NCBI RefSeq assembly: GCF_943733665.1
Contig: NZ_OX030782.1
Coordinates: 5,070,501 to 5,134,500 of the forward strand
Origin: Aquimarina sp. Aq107
GTDB lineage: Bacteria; Bacteroidota; Bacteroidia; Flavobacteriales; Flavobacteriaceae
Length of the DNA stretch: 64,000 nucleotides
Direction of reading: 5' to 3'
This document shows positions 1-8,700 of the stretch, one piece after another (position 1 is the stretch's first letter; the number at the start of each line of letters is the position of its first letter). A program made the position numbers and the translations under genes. A model generated the notes under the pieces. That model saw only the letters and a list, made by a program, of their open reading frames with translations. It was not told the DNA's origin and made no database searches.

Positions 1-293
1 TTGTTTTTTGTTCCATTACATTTTTTTGAAGAAGGTAATAAATTACCCCATTCCATTACTTTACCTGGATACAAATTTTTAGGGTAAAAATGTTCTATTT
101 CTAAATAAGTGCTATTAGTATTTAAAGAAATTTCCGAAAAGCAACACTTTCCATTAGATAAATTAAAAACTGCTTTTTTTATGTATTCCTTGTTCCATAC
201 AGAAGAACCATCTTTTTTATATTTATCTGTTAATCGCTTTTGCTCCTGCTCGGTTAATTTATCAGGTTTTGGATGGAGTTCTAATTTGATCAT
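1..293 (-). CDS. HNH endonuclease, PtuB-like (partial, 3' end beyond window)
   Basis: The first ~97 residues are visible; the gene runs off the left edge. The start is the ATG at 293-291, which overlaps the stop of the ATPase gene as ATGA and implies translational coupling. Visible motifs are GKCCFSE near residue 49, EIEHFYPK near 68 and WGNLLPSSKKCNGTK at the end of the visible part. The order C-x-x-(S/Y)-E, EIEHF.PK, W.NL..S...CN is that of the HNH nucleases paired with ATPases in Septu (PtuB) and in the retron-associated TIGR02646 family. The inferred role is the nuclease effector of a two-gene antiphage system. The terminal catalytic residues are not visible. Family assignment is by motif only. 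Confidence 0.8.
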   Translation of the reverse strand, partial: MIKLELHPKPDKLTEQEQKRLTDKYKKDGSSVWNKEYIKKAVFNLSNGKCCFSEISLNTNSTYLEIEHFYPKNLYPGKVMEWGNLLPSSKKCNGTKN

Positions 294-1516
294 CTTGCTT
301 CAGGAAATTGATTAATTTGCATAGTAAATTTCTTCCTTTGAATACCGTTTTCTGGCAATATTTCCATTAATTGATCAAAAGCTTCCTTACTTTTTTGATA
401 ATCACCATTATCCAACCCAATATCAAAATCTTTGACAAGCTCAAGATACTTATCTGATTTTACTTTAGAGCCTAGCCCCATAACCCTACTTAGAATATCC
501 TCAACACTCCATCCTTGAAACGATGTATAATGAACTTTATCAATTGTTGTTGTGTTAGTTTCTTTGTTTAATATATATACATTAGCTTCTTCGACAGATT
601 GTACCACAAAAGGACTGTGTGTAGTAGCTATAAATTGAGTTTTTGGGAAAGTTTTAGATAATGTCTTTGTAATTTTTCTTTGCCACTCTGGATGTAGGTG
701 TAAATCAATTTCATCAATCAAAACAATAGCTGGTTCTCTTAAGGGGTATCCTGATGTTGGATAACGGTCAAACATTTTTTTACAAAAGTCAATAATCCAG
801 GCCATAGATGATTGATATCCATATGGTAAATCTTCAAGCTTAAAACTCCCTTCTTTAGTTTTGAAAAGAACAAAGTTTTTGGTTTGATCAGTACTCATTT
901 CACAATCTAAATCAATAATATCCGGAAAAATACCACTAGCAAAAAGTTCCTTAATATCTTCTAGTGTTTGTTTTGCAGTAAAGCTGTTATTTTTTACAGC
1001 ATAATCAGTTTTTAATAACCATTCAAGATTTAAAAACTCGACATTGTGATCAAAAAGTGTAGCTGAATTATCTATTTGTTGATTATATGGATCTTTATGG
1101 GTGATGGATATTCTTCTATTAACTCCATAAGAATAAATCATTAAATTATAGAAGACATCATTTTTCTGCTCGGTAAATAGATTTTTTTTGGAATCAAAAC
1201 CCCAAGAATATCTTTTATTATTTTTATCTATAAAAATAGATGATAGAATTGCTTCAGTATTTCTTCCGTTTAAATCTTTTTTAGGAGTATATTTTCTTTC
1301 TTCAATTATAGGCCAATATGCTCTTTTGTTTTTTTGAACTTCTAAAAAAGATAGTATTTTTAGTAAATTTGTTTTTCCAGTTCCATTATTACCCAAAAAA
1401 ATTGTCCAAGGATAAAAGGAATCATCTTCTTTTATAAAAGAGATGTCTTTAACGTTTTTGAAATTTCTATAAGTTAACTCTTCTATCTTCTCAAGATATA
1501 AATGATTTTGTTTCAT
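290..1516 (-). CDS. AAA/SMC-like ATPase, PtuA-like (Septu-type defence)
   Basis: A 408-residue ABC/SMC-type ATPase of the AAA_21 kind. Walker A is GNNGTGKT at residues 42-49. The signature motif is LPYGYQSS at 230-237, replacing LSGGQ. Walker B is AIVLIDEID at 263-271, and the H-loop ATTHSP at 297-302 contains the switch His300. No membrane segment or signal peptide is seen. It is divergent from lepA and directly coupled (ATGA overlap) to an HNH nuclease, the arrangement of Septu PtuA-PtuB and of the effector pair of some retrons. No reverse transcriptase or msr/msd lies on the 5' side, since the next gene is lepA. The ATPase should sense or gate and the HNH protein cut nucleic acid; this is inferred from known PtuAB systems. 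Confidence 0.8.
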   Translation of the reverse strand: MKQNHLYLEKIEELTYRNFKNVKDISFIKEDDSFYPWTIFLGNNGTGKTNLLKILSFLEVQKNKRAYWPIIEERKYTPKKDLNGRNTEAILSSIFIDKNNKRYSWGFDSKKNLFTEQKNDVFYNLMIYSYGVNRRISITHKDPYNQQIDNSATLFDHNVEFLNLEWLLKTDYAVKNNSFTAKQTLEDIKELFASGIFPDIIDLDCEMSTDQTKNFVLFKTKEGSFKLEDLPYGYQSSMAWIIDFCKKMFDRYPTSGYPLREPAIVLIDEIDLHLHPEWQRKITKTLSKTFPKTQFIATTHSPFVVQSVEEANVYILNKETNTTTIDKVHYTSFQGWSVEDILSRVMGLGSKVKSDKYLELVKDFDIGLDNGDYQKSKEAFDQLMEILPENGIQRKKFTMQINQFPEAR

Positions 1517-1628
1517 TTTATTCTGAATAATAGGGGGAAATTATACTTCTTAAATATAAGATTTTTTTAAAATGTAAATCGGATATAAATATTATTTATT
1601 TTGGACAATGCAATCCTTCTAAATCGAC

Positions 1629-1636
1629 TATATTTG
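1629..1636 (+). promoter_or_regulatory. Putative lepA promoter -7 box (TATATTTG)
   Basis: TATATTTG matches the Bacteroidota -7 consensus TAnnTTTG. A TTG lies at 1601-1603, but the 25-nt spacing is longer than usual for the -33 box. Transcription would begin about 1642, so the structured element at 1651-1751 would form the first part of the lepA leader. Confidence 0.5.
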
Positions 1637-1650
1637 CAAGTCATTATAGT

Positions 1651-1751
1651 TGTGGAAACTGCGTGAGGGATTGCAGAGGAAATCCCACAGCCTGACCAAG
1701 GAAGTGCGAGGAATTGAAACGGAAAGCCCGACCCGCCTTAAGCGGGGCACG
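1651..1751 (+). ncRNA. Structured GC-rich leader RNA element upstream of lepA
   Basis: About 100 nt that are far more GC-rich than the surroundings. TGTGG (1651-1655) can pair with CCACA (1685-1689) around an inner CTGC/GCAG pair (1659-1662 with 1673-1676). As an alternative, GGGATT (1668-1673) can pair with AATCCC (1681-1686). CCCGC/GCGGG (1732-1736 with 1742-1746) forms a separate hairpin closed by CTTAA. The segment ends 28 nt before the lepA start. Elements with GTGAGGGATTG and AAAGCCCGACCC blocks recur in flavobacterial genomes as far as I recall, and the Rfam class Flavo-1 is one candidate identity. I cannot verify that assignment here. It could be a cis-regulatory leader or a dispersed element. 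Confidence 0.5.
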
Positions 1752-1778
1752 CCCCAATAATTAATTTGAAGAGATAGC

Positions 1779-3575
1779 ATGAAAAATATAAGAAACTTTT
1801 GCATTATTGCGCATATTGATCACGGTAAAAGTACGTTAGCAGATCGATTGTTAGATTTTACAGGATCTGTTACAGCTCGTGAAGCTCAAGCGCAGTTATT
1901 GGATAGTATGGATCTAGAACGTGAGCGTGGAATTACGATCAAGAGTCACGCGATCCAGATGGAGTATACATATAAAGGTGAAGAATATATTTTGAATCTT
2001 ATTGATACTCCTGGTCACGTAGATTTTTCTTATGAAGTTTCTCGTTCTATTGCTGCTTGCGAAGGTGCTTTACTTATTGTAGATGCAGCACAAAGTATAC
2101 AAGCTCAGACGATTTCTAATTTATATTTAGCATTAGAAAATGATCTGGAAATTATTCCAGTTTTAAATAAAGTGGATTTGCCTAGTGCTAATCCCGAAGA
2201 AGTAACTGATGATATTGTAGACCTATTGGGATGTGATCCCGAAGAAGTAATTCCTGCTAGTGCAAAAACTGGTATAGGGATCGAAGAAATTCTTGCAGCA
2301 ATTGTAGAAAGAGTTCCTGCACCAAAAGGAAATCCTGAGGAACCATTGCAGGCGTTAATTTTTGATTCTGTTTACAATTCTTTTAGAGGTGTAGAAACCT
2401 ATTTTAAAGTAGTAAATGGTGAAATCAAAAAAGGTCAGCAGATTAAATTTGTTGCAACCGGAAAAGATTATTCTGCGGATGAAGTAGGAACACTAAAACT
2501 AAATCAAGTAGTAAAGAAAAGTATTAAAACAGGTGATGTAGGATATCTGATCACAGGTATTAAAGATGCCAGAGAGGTAAAGGTTGGAGATACTATTACG
2601 GACGCTAAAAATCCTACTCAGAATGCTATTGAAGGTTTTGAAGATGTAAAACCAATGGTATTTGCAGGTATTTATCCAGTAGATACTGAGGATTATGAAG
2701 AGTTACGTTCTTCTATGGAGAAATTACAGCTTAATGACGCTTCATTGGTGTTTGTGCCGGAGAGTTCAGCAGCATTGGGGTTTGGTTTTCGTTGTGGATT
2801 CTTAGGAATGTTACATATGGAAATCATTCAAGAGCGATTAGAACGTGAGTTTAATATGACTGTGATTACTACGGTGCCTAACGTATCTTATCATGCATTC
2901 ACTAATAAAAATCCAGATGATATTATTATCGTAAATAACCCTACCGATTTACCAGATCCTTCTTCTATGAATCGTGTAGAAGAGCCTTATATAAAAGCGA
3001 CTATTATTACTAAGTCGGACTTTGTGGGTTCTGTAATGTCTCTATGTATAGAAAAACGTGGTGAAATTACCAATCAGACATATTTAACTACAGAACGAGT
3101 GGAGCTGACATTCGATATGCCACTAGCAGAGATTGTATTCGATTTTTATGATAGACTTAAAACGGTTTCTAAAGGATATGCTTCTTTTGATTATACACCT
3201 ATAGGAATGCGTCCATCAAAATTGGTAAAAGTAGATATGCTACTTAATGGAAACATTGTAGATGCTTTATCTGCATTATTGCATAAGGATAATGCTTATG
3301 GTATTGGTAAAAAAATCTGTGAAAAACTAAAGGAGTTAATTCCTCGTCAACAATTTGATATTCCAATTCAAGCTGCCATTGGTGCAAAGTTTATTGCCCG
3401 TGAAACAGTAAAAGCATTGCGTAAAGATGTTACTGCTAAGTGTTATGGAGGTGATATCTCTCGTAAGCGTAAATTATTGGAAAAACAGAAAAAAGGTAAA
3501 AAGCGTATGCGTCAGGTAGGTAATGTAGAAATTCCTCAGGAAGCATTTATGGCTGTATTAAAACTAAATGATTAA
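1779..3575 (+). CDS. lepA: Elongation factor 4 (LepA), ribosome-associated GTPase
   Basis: A 598-residue translational GTPase of normal LepA length. The G1 loop AHIDHGKS is at residues 11-18, the G2/switch region includes RERGITIKS, G3 is DTPGHVDF and G4 is NKVDLP. The C-terminal LepA-specific domain ends with the basic stretch GGDISRKRKLLEKQKKGKKR. It acts on stalled or mistranslocated ribosomes, promoting back-translocation, and helps translation under ionic stress; this is family knowledge. The start follows GAAGAGATAGC with no strong Shine-Dalgarno site. It is monocistronic by appearance and preceded by a structured leader, which suggests post-transcriptional control. Identity is secure. 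Confidence 0.98.
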   Translation: MKNIRNFCIIAHIDHGKSTLADRLLDFTGSVTAREAQAQLLDSMDLERERGITIKSHAIQMEYTYKGEEYILNLIDTPGHVDFSYEVSRSIAACEGALLIVDAAQSIQAQTISNLYLALENDLEIIPVLNKVDLPSANPEEVTDDIVDLLGCDPEEVIPASAKTGIGIEEILAAIVERVPAPKGNPEEPLQALIFDSVYNSFRGVETYFKVVNGEIKKGQQIKFVATGKDYSADEVGTLKLNQVVKKSIKTGDVGYLITGIKDAREVKVGDTITDAKNPTQNAIEGFEDVKPMVFAGIYPVDTEDYEELRSSMEKLQLNDASLVFVPESSAALGFGFRCGFLGMLHMEIIQERLEREFNMTVITTVPNVSYHAFTNKNPDDIIIVNNPTDLPDPSSMNRVEEPYIKATIITKSDFVGSVMSLCIEKRGEITNQTYLTTERVELTFDMPLAEIVFDFYDRLKTVSKGYASFDYTPIGMRPSKLVKVDMLLNGNIVDALSALLHKDNAYGIGKKICEKLKELIPRQQFDIPIQAAIGAKFIARETVKALRKDVTAKCYGGDISRKRKLLEKQKKGKKRMRQVGNVEIPQEAFMAVLKLND

Positions 3576-3683
3576 TTGTTTTAAAAATTACGTACAGTAA
3601 GAAAAAACTTATATTAATACGTTTAAAAAAGGTTGAAATGCATTTTTTTAAGACAAAAAGCAATTTTTAACCTTTTTTTTTTT

Positions 3684-3691
3684 TATATTTG
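3684..3691 (+). promoter_or_regulatory. Putative -7 box (TATATTTG) for a short transcript
   Basis: A perfect TAnnTTTG match directly after a T-rich run. No good -33 TTG is seen. Transcription would start near 3697, at the first arm of the 3696-3730 hairpin, and would cover the tiny ORF at 3763-3840. Confidence 0.4.
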
Positions 3692-3695
3692 TGCT

Positions 3696-3730
3696 CAGAT
3701 ACATAGTTTAAAAATTCAAATTTGTATCTG
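3696..3730 (+). promoter_or_regulatory. 8-bp perfect inverted repeat (leader hairpin)
   Basis: CAGATACA (3696-3703) and TGTATCTG (3723-3730) are exact reverse complements separated by 19 AT-rich nucleotides. The repeat lies between a TATATTTG box and a 25-codon ORF. It may be a 5' RNA hairpin or a dimeric-protein operator. There is no T-tract after the second arm, so it is not an intrinsic terminator. Confidence 0.4.
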
Positions 3731-3762
3731 GAATTAATTAAATAACGATAATATAAATAGCT

Positions 3763-3840
3763 ATGCAGAATTTTTTTACTAAGCAACCTATCTACGTTTA
3801 TTTTTTCATTATTTCTATCGTATTAGCTTGTATTTCATAA
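3763..3840 (+). CDS. Possible 25-residue hydrophobic peptide
   Basis: This ORF encodes MQNFFTKQPIYVYFFIISIV followed by LACIS and then TAA. Residues 10-24 could span a membrane once, preceded by a short basic/aromatic head, as in other bacterial small membrane proteins. Support comes from an upstream TATATTTG box and hairpin leader in an otherwise gene-free 312-nt gap between lepA (3575) and the HAD gene (3888). Codon use is typical of the region. It may instead be the 5' remnant of a larger, deleted membrane-protein gene. No function can be assigned. Confidence 0.3.
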   Translation: MQNFFTKQPIYVYFFIISIVLACIS

Positions 3841-3887
3841 AGAATTATCGATAGTGAAACATTAAGTTTTCCTGTAGACGATGTACT

Positions 3888-4709
3888 TTATTTAACAGCG
3901 TTTTTCTTTTTAGCTTCGATCATCTTCGATAGCATATATTCAACACCGTTTTCATCATTACTTTTGGTAGTGTAATTGGCTACAGCTTTTACATTAGGAT
4001 GTGCATTTTGCATTGCAAAGCTATATGTTGCTTGTGACATCATTTCTAGATCATTATTATAATCGCCAAATACCATGGTTTCATTGGTAGAAATATTTAG
4101 ACTTTTTTGAACATTTTTTAAGGCATATCCTTTATTGGCGTTATTATGAGATAAGTCTAGCCAGACTTTTCCCGAGACTTTTACTTTTAGTCGATTTTCT
4201 AGGTGCTTAAGTGCTGGATATAGATATTTTTCTGCTCCTTTTTCATTGCATATAGCAATTTTTAGATATTGATCATCTATTACCTCCGATAAGTTTTTTA
4301 CTATTTCGTATCTACCATAAAATTCGTCTAGCATATTTTCAAAATCTTTACCATAGTCTTCTATATATGCTTTTTTTCGTCCACATAGTATTACTTGAGA
4401 GCCTTTAAGATCTTTTGTAGCATCTAAGAGTTCTAAATAAGTTTTGCGATCAATCTCTGTGGTTTGTAATTCTTCATCTCTATGCATTGTTAAAGCACCG
4501 TTTTCTGCAATAACAATCATATCATCTTTAATCGCACTCAATTTGTGTAGAATGCTATAATATTGTCTGCCACTAGCAGCAACAAATGTAACCCCCAACT
4601 CTTTTAATTCATCAAATAAATAAAAAAATGATTGGCTTACGTCTCCCCTTGAATTGAGAAGTGTACCATCCATATCAGTAGCAACGAGTTTTATTTGGGA
4701 TAAATCCAT
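3888..4709 (-). CDS. Cof-type HAD-IIB family phosphatase
   Basis: A 273-residue cytoplasmic hydrolase of the haloacid dehalogenase superfamily. Motif I is ATDMDGTLL with nucleophile Asp12 and acid/base Asp14. Motif II is FVAASGRQ, with the Ser/Arg typical of Cof proteins. Motif III/IV is VFGDYNNDLEMM near residue 215. The central part (about 85-190) is the C2B cap that selects sugar-phosphate or cofactor-phosphate substrates. The family dephosphorylates sugar phosphates, FMN or PLP-like compounds; the substrate here cannot be told. It is transcribed towards the lepA gap and is divergent from yjbQ with 99 nt between starts. Confidence 0.9.
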   Translation of the reverse strand: MDLSQIKLVATDMDGTLLNSRGDVSQSFFYLFDELKELGVTFVAASGRQYYSILHKLSAIKDDMIVIAENGALTMHRDEELQTTEIDRKTYLELLDATKDLKGSQVILCGRKKAYIEDYGKDFENMLDEFYGRYEIVKNLSEVIDDQYLKIAICNEKGAEKYLYPALKHLENRLKVKVSGKVWLDLSHNNANKGYALKNVQKSLNISTNETMVFGDYNNDLEMMSQATYSFAMQNAHPNVKAVANYTTKSNDENGVEYMLSKMIEAKKKNAVK

Positions 4710-4808
4710 GTTATAAAAGTTAAGATAACAAAGGTATTAGAGTTTACAGTAACAATGTAAACTCTTCTTGTAAAATTTGTATTAAATTGCTTTTTTAATC
4801 TTGATATC

Positions 4809-5231
4809 ATGATATTCTTTCAAAAAGAAATAGTACTGCAGCCTTATTCGAGAGGTTTTCATTTGATTACGGATGTAATTCTTTCCGAAATTCCAGAGAT
4901 TAGCAAAATTAAAATCGGACAATTGCAGGTATTTATCAAGCATACTTCTGCAAGCTTAACAATAAATGAAAATGCCGATCCAACAGTTCGTCAGGATTTT
5001 GAAAGTCATATGAATCAAATGGTGCCAGAAAACCAATCATACTATATTCATACCTACGAAGGTTCTGATGATATGCCTGCCCATATTAAGGCTTCATTAA
5101 TGGGCGTTTCTGTACAAGTGCCAATTACTGGAGGTAAACTTAATTTAGGAACCTGGCAAGGGATCTATTTATGTGAACATAGAAACTATGGAGGTTCTAG
5201 AAAATTAGTGCTAACCTTATTTGGTTCTTAG
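4809..5231 (+). CDS. YjbQ/UPF0047 family protein (secondary thiamine-phosphate synthase-like)
   Basis: A 140-residue protein of standard UPF0047 length. Signature stretches are IKHTSASLTINENAD (about 43-57), DDMPAHIKASLMG and LGTWQGIYLCEHRNYGG near the C-terminus, which form the conserved pocket. Members such as E. coli YjbQ show weak thiamine-phosphate synthase activity in vivo, but the physiological substrate is unresolved. It ends with a 4-nt convergent overlap with the membrane-protein gene at 5228, so the two transcripts share their 3' ends. Confidence 0.92.
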   Translation: MIFFQKEIVLQPYSRGFHLITDVILSEIPEISKIKIGQLQVFIKHTSASLTINENADPTVRQDFESHMNQMVPENQSYYIHTYEGSDDMPAHIKASLMGVSVQVPITGGKLNLGTWQGIYLCEHRNYGGSRKLVLTLFGS

Positions 5232-5668
5232 AACCAGTTTGCCCAAGGAATTCTAGATAGCATTAATAACCATGCAATTGTATAAAAAATTGCCAACATT
5301 TTAAGTTTTGGAGTGGAGGTCAATTTCTTTTTATGCTTAGAATATCCAATAGTAATAAAAACAACCATAGCTATCATCATCATAGGGTGTTCTACATTGT
5401 ACAATCTTAGTAAAGGATCTCCCATGATATCGCTTACAGAAACTCCCTCTGTAAACCACATGATACTTGGAGATACAAAAAAGATTATAATTCCTATTAA
5501 TAACTGAAGATGCGTAACTATTAATCCAAAAAGAGATATTCTAAAATCTTTTGGAGCATATTCTCTTTTAGTAAAAAAACCAATTAAAGCGTTGAAGGTA
5601 GCAAGGGTAACAACAAGAACAACTAGGTATGCCCAATAAGAGTGAACGATTTGTATAGCTTCGTACAT
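5228..5668 (-). CDS. Four-helix integral membrane protein with conserved-looking histidines
   Basis: A 146-residue membrane protein with four predicted transmembrane segments at roughly residues 11-32, 44-66, 93-109 and 122-140. Histidines sit at or near the membrane at positions 9, 53 (IVTHLQLL), 94 (VEHPMMM) and 112. This spacing recalls small cytochrome b561-like or other heme b membrane proteins, but that is only an analogy. Flavobacterial genomes carry homologues described as membrane proteins of unknown function. It is on its own transcript, followed by a 4-nt overlap with yjbQ on the other strand. Confidence 0.8.
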   Translation of the reverse strand: MYEAIQIVHSYWAYLVVLVVTLATFNALIGFFTKREYAPKDFRISLFGLIVTHLQLLIGIIIFFVSPSIMWFTEGVSVSDIMGDPLLRLYNVEHPMMMIAMVVFITIGYSKHKKKLTSTPKLKMLAIFYTIAWLLMLSRIPWANWF

Positions 5669-5713
5669 AATGATGTGTTTAGTTTATCCAAAGGTAAACA
5701 TAATGTATAAAAA

Positions 5714-5740
5714 AAACCTCGCTCAATTTGAGCGAGGTTT
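5714..5740 (-). terminator. Intrinsic terminator of the Oar-like receptor gene
   Basis: AAACCTCGCTC pairs with GAGCGAGGTTT around a 5-nt AATTT loop. On the minus strand the stem is followed by a run of eight T, correctly placed 22 nt after the receptor stop codon at 5762. Confidence 0.9.
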
Positions 5741-5761
5741 TCAATTCTATGTATATAATTT

Positions 5762-8700
5762 TTAGTTAAAGATATATCTTAAACCAATTTGCATTTGCCA
5801 TCTTGATGATTGTAATCCAGCATCATCTAATTGTTCTAAACCACCTTCAAAAGAAGCAGGGTTAAAACTAAATTCTGGATCAGGACCAGCTTGTTCTGTT
5901 TCTAATAAACGAACATCACTTATAAACTTACGTTTTCCCCAATCTTTATTAAGAAGGTTAGTGAAGTTAAAGATATCTAAAGATACCTGAAGTGTGTTTT
6001 TATATTTTCCAGTATTGATATAAAAGTCTTGTAAGAATTTTAAATCGATAGTGTTACTCCAAGGGCCTCTAGATCCATTACGCTCTGCATACTGACCTCT
6101 TCTACTTCTTAAGTAATCGTTTCCTTCGATAAATGCATCTAAAGCATCCCACTGTTGTTGAGAACTTAATCCATTTTCTCCATCTCTTAAAACAATTTCG
6201 CTTTGATTAGCTGGGATATAGATTAATGCGTTGTCTCTAGAATCATCATTTAATAAATCCGCTCCTTCTCTGTATAAAAAAGAATATGGAGAACCTTGAT
6301 TAGCTTCGTAGAAAAGAGCAATAGTAGATTTCATGAATCCAAGATATTCTTTTTCATAACTTACATTTGCTGTTATACGAGATCCAGCTGAGAAATCTGA
6401 TCTTCCTAAAGGTATGTCTGCATTCTTACCGTTTACAGTTTGTATATTTCTCCACTGAGAACTATTCTGAGAAGAAGTTCCATCAAAAATTGATTCTGCT
6501 TCTCCGTAAGAATAAGATACACTTCCTTGGAAACCATTAGAGAATGGTTTTCTTAATGTAACAGAAGCGTTATAAGAGAAACCTTCACCTGTATTTGTTC
6601 CTAATGTAATTCTTCCATATGTGTTATCGATTAAATCACCAAAACTATCGCTATAGAAAGGTCTGTTATCAGCACCATTCAAGAAACCTTCTGCTTCTGC
6701 AATGTTTAAGTTTTCATAATAGATATTTGTAATTACATCAGTATATAAGAAATCTGCGCTAGCAATTAATCCCCAGAATGGTAATTTTTGATCTATCGCG
6801 ATGTTATATTTCATAAATTGTGGTAATCTTAGGTCAGGACTAAAGATATCAATATTACCTGCTAAACCACCAGTTCCTGGCTCAACCGCTACAGGTTGTT
6901 GGTTGATATCAGGATTAAAAGTAATTGTAGAAGGATCTAAGTTAAATCCAGCAGTAAATCCACCTGTAATTCCATTATTGTTGTAAGATCCTCCAGGCCA
7001 TACTAATGGAATTCTAGAAGTAAACATTCCTAATCCACCACGGATTTGAGTAGTTCTGTCATTTTTTACATCCCAGTTAAATCCAATTCTTGGAGATAAA
7101 TGTGCTTTAGGATTAATTGCTTTTCCAACTCTAGCACCTTGCAAGTCTTTTCCAGCTGCTTCTAAGATAGGAATCGTTCTATTGTTAAAGTCATCATTTA
7201 CAGGACCATCTTCAAAAATAGGAACATCAACTCTTAAACCAGCAGTTAATTTGAAGCTTTCAGAAATACTAACTTCATCCTGAACGTAAACACTTGGTTG
7301 GTATAATTTAAATTCTGAAGCTCCGTCAGACTCATCACCAACAGCTGTACCTCCAACTAGAGAATAACCTCTTTGGTATTCGTCAATAATTCCTGCATAG
7401 AAATCACTAACACTGTTGAAAGTGTAATCACCATAGTTAAAGGCAAAGAAAAGATTCTTTATTTTAGAAAATTCGTGCTGAGTACCAATTGTTATAGTAT
7501 GTCTACCACTATAAATTTCAAAATTATCAGCAATATTTAAGATGTCTTGATCTAATAAATTAGCTGTAGAGAAAGGTTCTGCACCAAAAGTAATAGTTCC
7601 GTTACCATCTCTAATATCTACAGAAGGGAATGGGTCACCTGATGGGTCTCTATCATCTCTTACTGTTTTGTACCCTACCAATAAACTATTAGATGCCCAG
7701 CTACCAAATGATGAGTTAAGCTCTAATGTTGTTTCGTTCTTTACACTTTCGAAAAGCTCAGATCCGTTGATGAAACCAATTCTTGTGTTACCACTGTTTC
7801 TAGCTTCTAGATTATCTGCACTAACATAATTATGTTTTACACTTAATTGATTGTTTTCATTAATATTCCAATCTAACCTTACTGTAAACTTGTTACTTTC
7901 TAGTGTTCTAGTATTGTTGTCAAAACCACCTGGATTAAATCCGTATGTTGTTTGTAAGAAGTTAGAAAGATCTTGAACTTCAGATAAACTAGAATCTCCT
8001 TGGTAATTACTAAAGTTAAATGGTTGTGGAGTTTCAGTTTCTTCTCTTTCGTAATTTACAAAATAGAATAATTTGTCCTTTATAATTGGACCACCGATTC
8101 TAATACCATAGATATTAGAAGAAAAGTCTGCTAATTTTTCTCTAGACTCTCCATCACCAACTAAACTAGGAGGAGTTTTTCCTGCAAGATCTTGGTTTCT
8201 AAAGTATGTGTATGCAGATCCTTCGATTCTGTTTGTTCCAGATCTAGTGATTGCATTAATAGCACCACCAGCAAAACCTGATTGTCTTACATCAAATGGA
8301 GCAATGTTAATCTGAAAAGTTTCAATCGCATCAATAGAGAATGGATTTACTCCAGTTTGTCCTCCATCTGTTCCCGAACCAGCTAAACCAAATACATCAT
8401 TACTTACACCACCATCGATGTATAATGCATTGTATCGGTTGTTTTGACCTGCTAAAGAAACTGAGAATCCGTCATCACCTTCAGTAATCTGTGCTTGCGG
8501 AGTAATTCTTACGAAATCCGCTACCGATCTAGATACAGAAGGCAGAGAGTTAATTTGTCTTTCAGTTACTGTAGTTTCAGTTCCAGTTTTACCAGAATCA
8601 AATACTCCACTACGATTAGCTGTAATTACAACTTCTTCAAGAGCATTTGCTTCTTCTTTCATTTGAGTGCTAATAGATTTAGAGCTTCCTAATTGAAGAA

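Noticed and set aside
1517..1780. Retron msr/msd RNA next to the PtuAB-like pair
   Set aside because: There is no reverse transcriptase gene on either side within view, and the structured element lies on the lepA strand behind a lepA-directed promoter box.
3660..3684. T-rich run after lepA as its terminator
   Set aside because: The run of T has no preceding stable stem that I can see; it precedes the TATATTTG box and may be an upstream promoter element instead.
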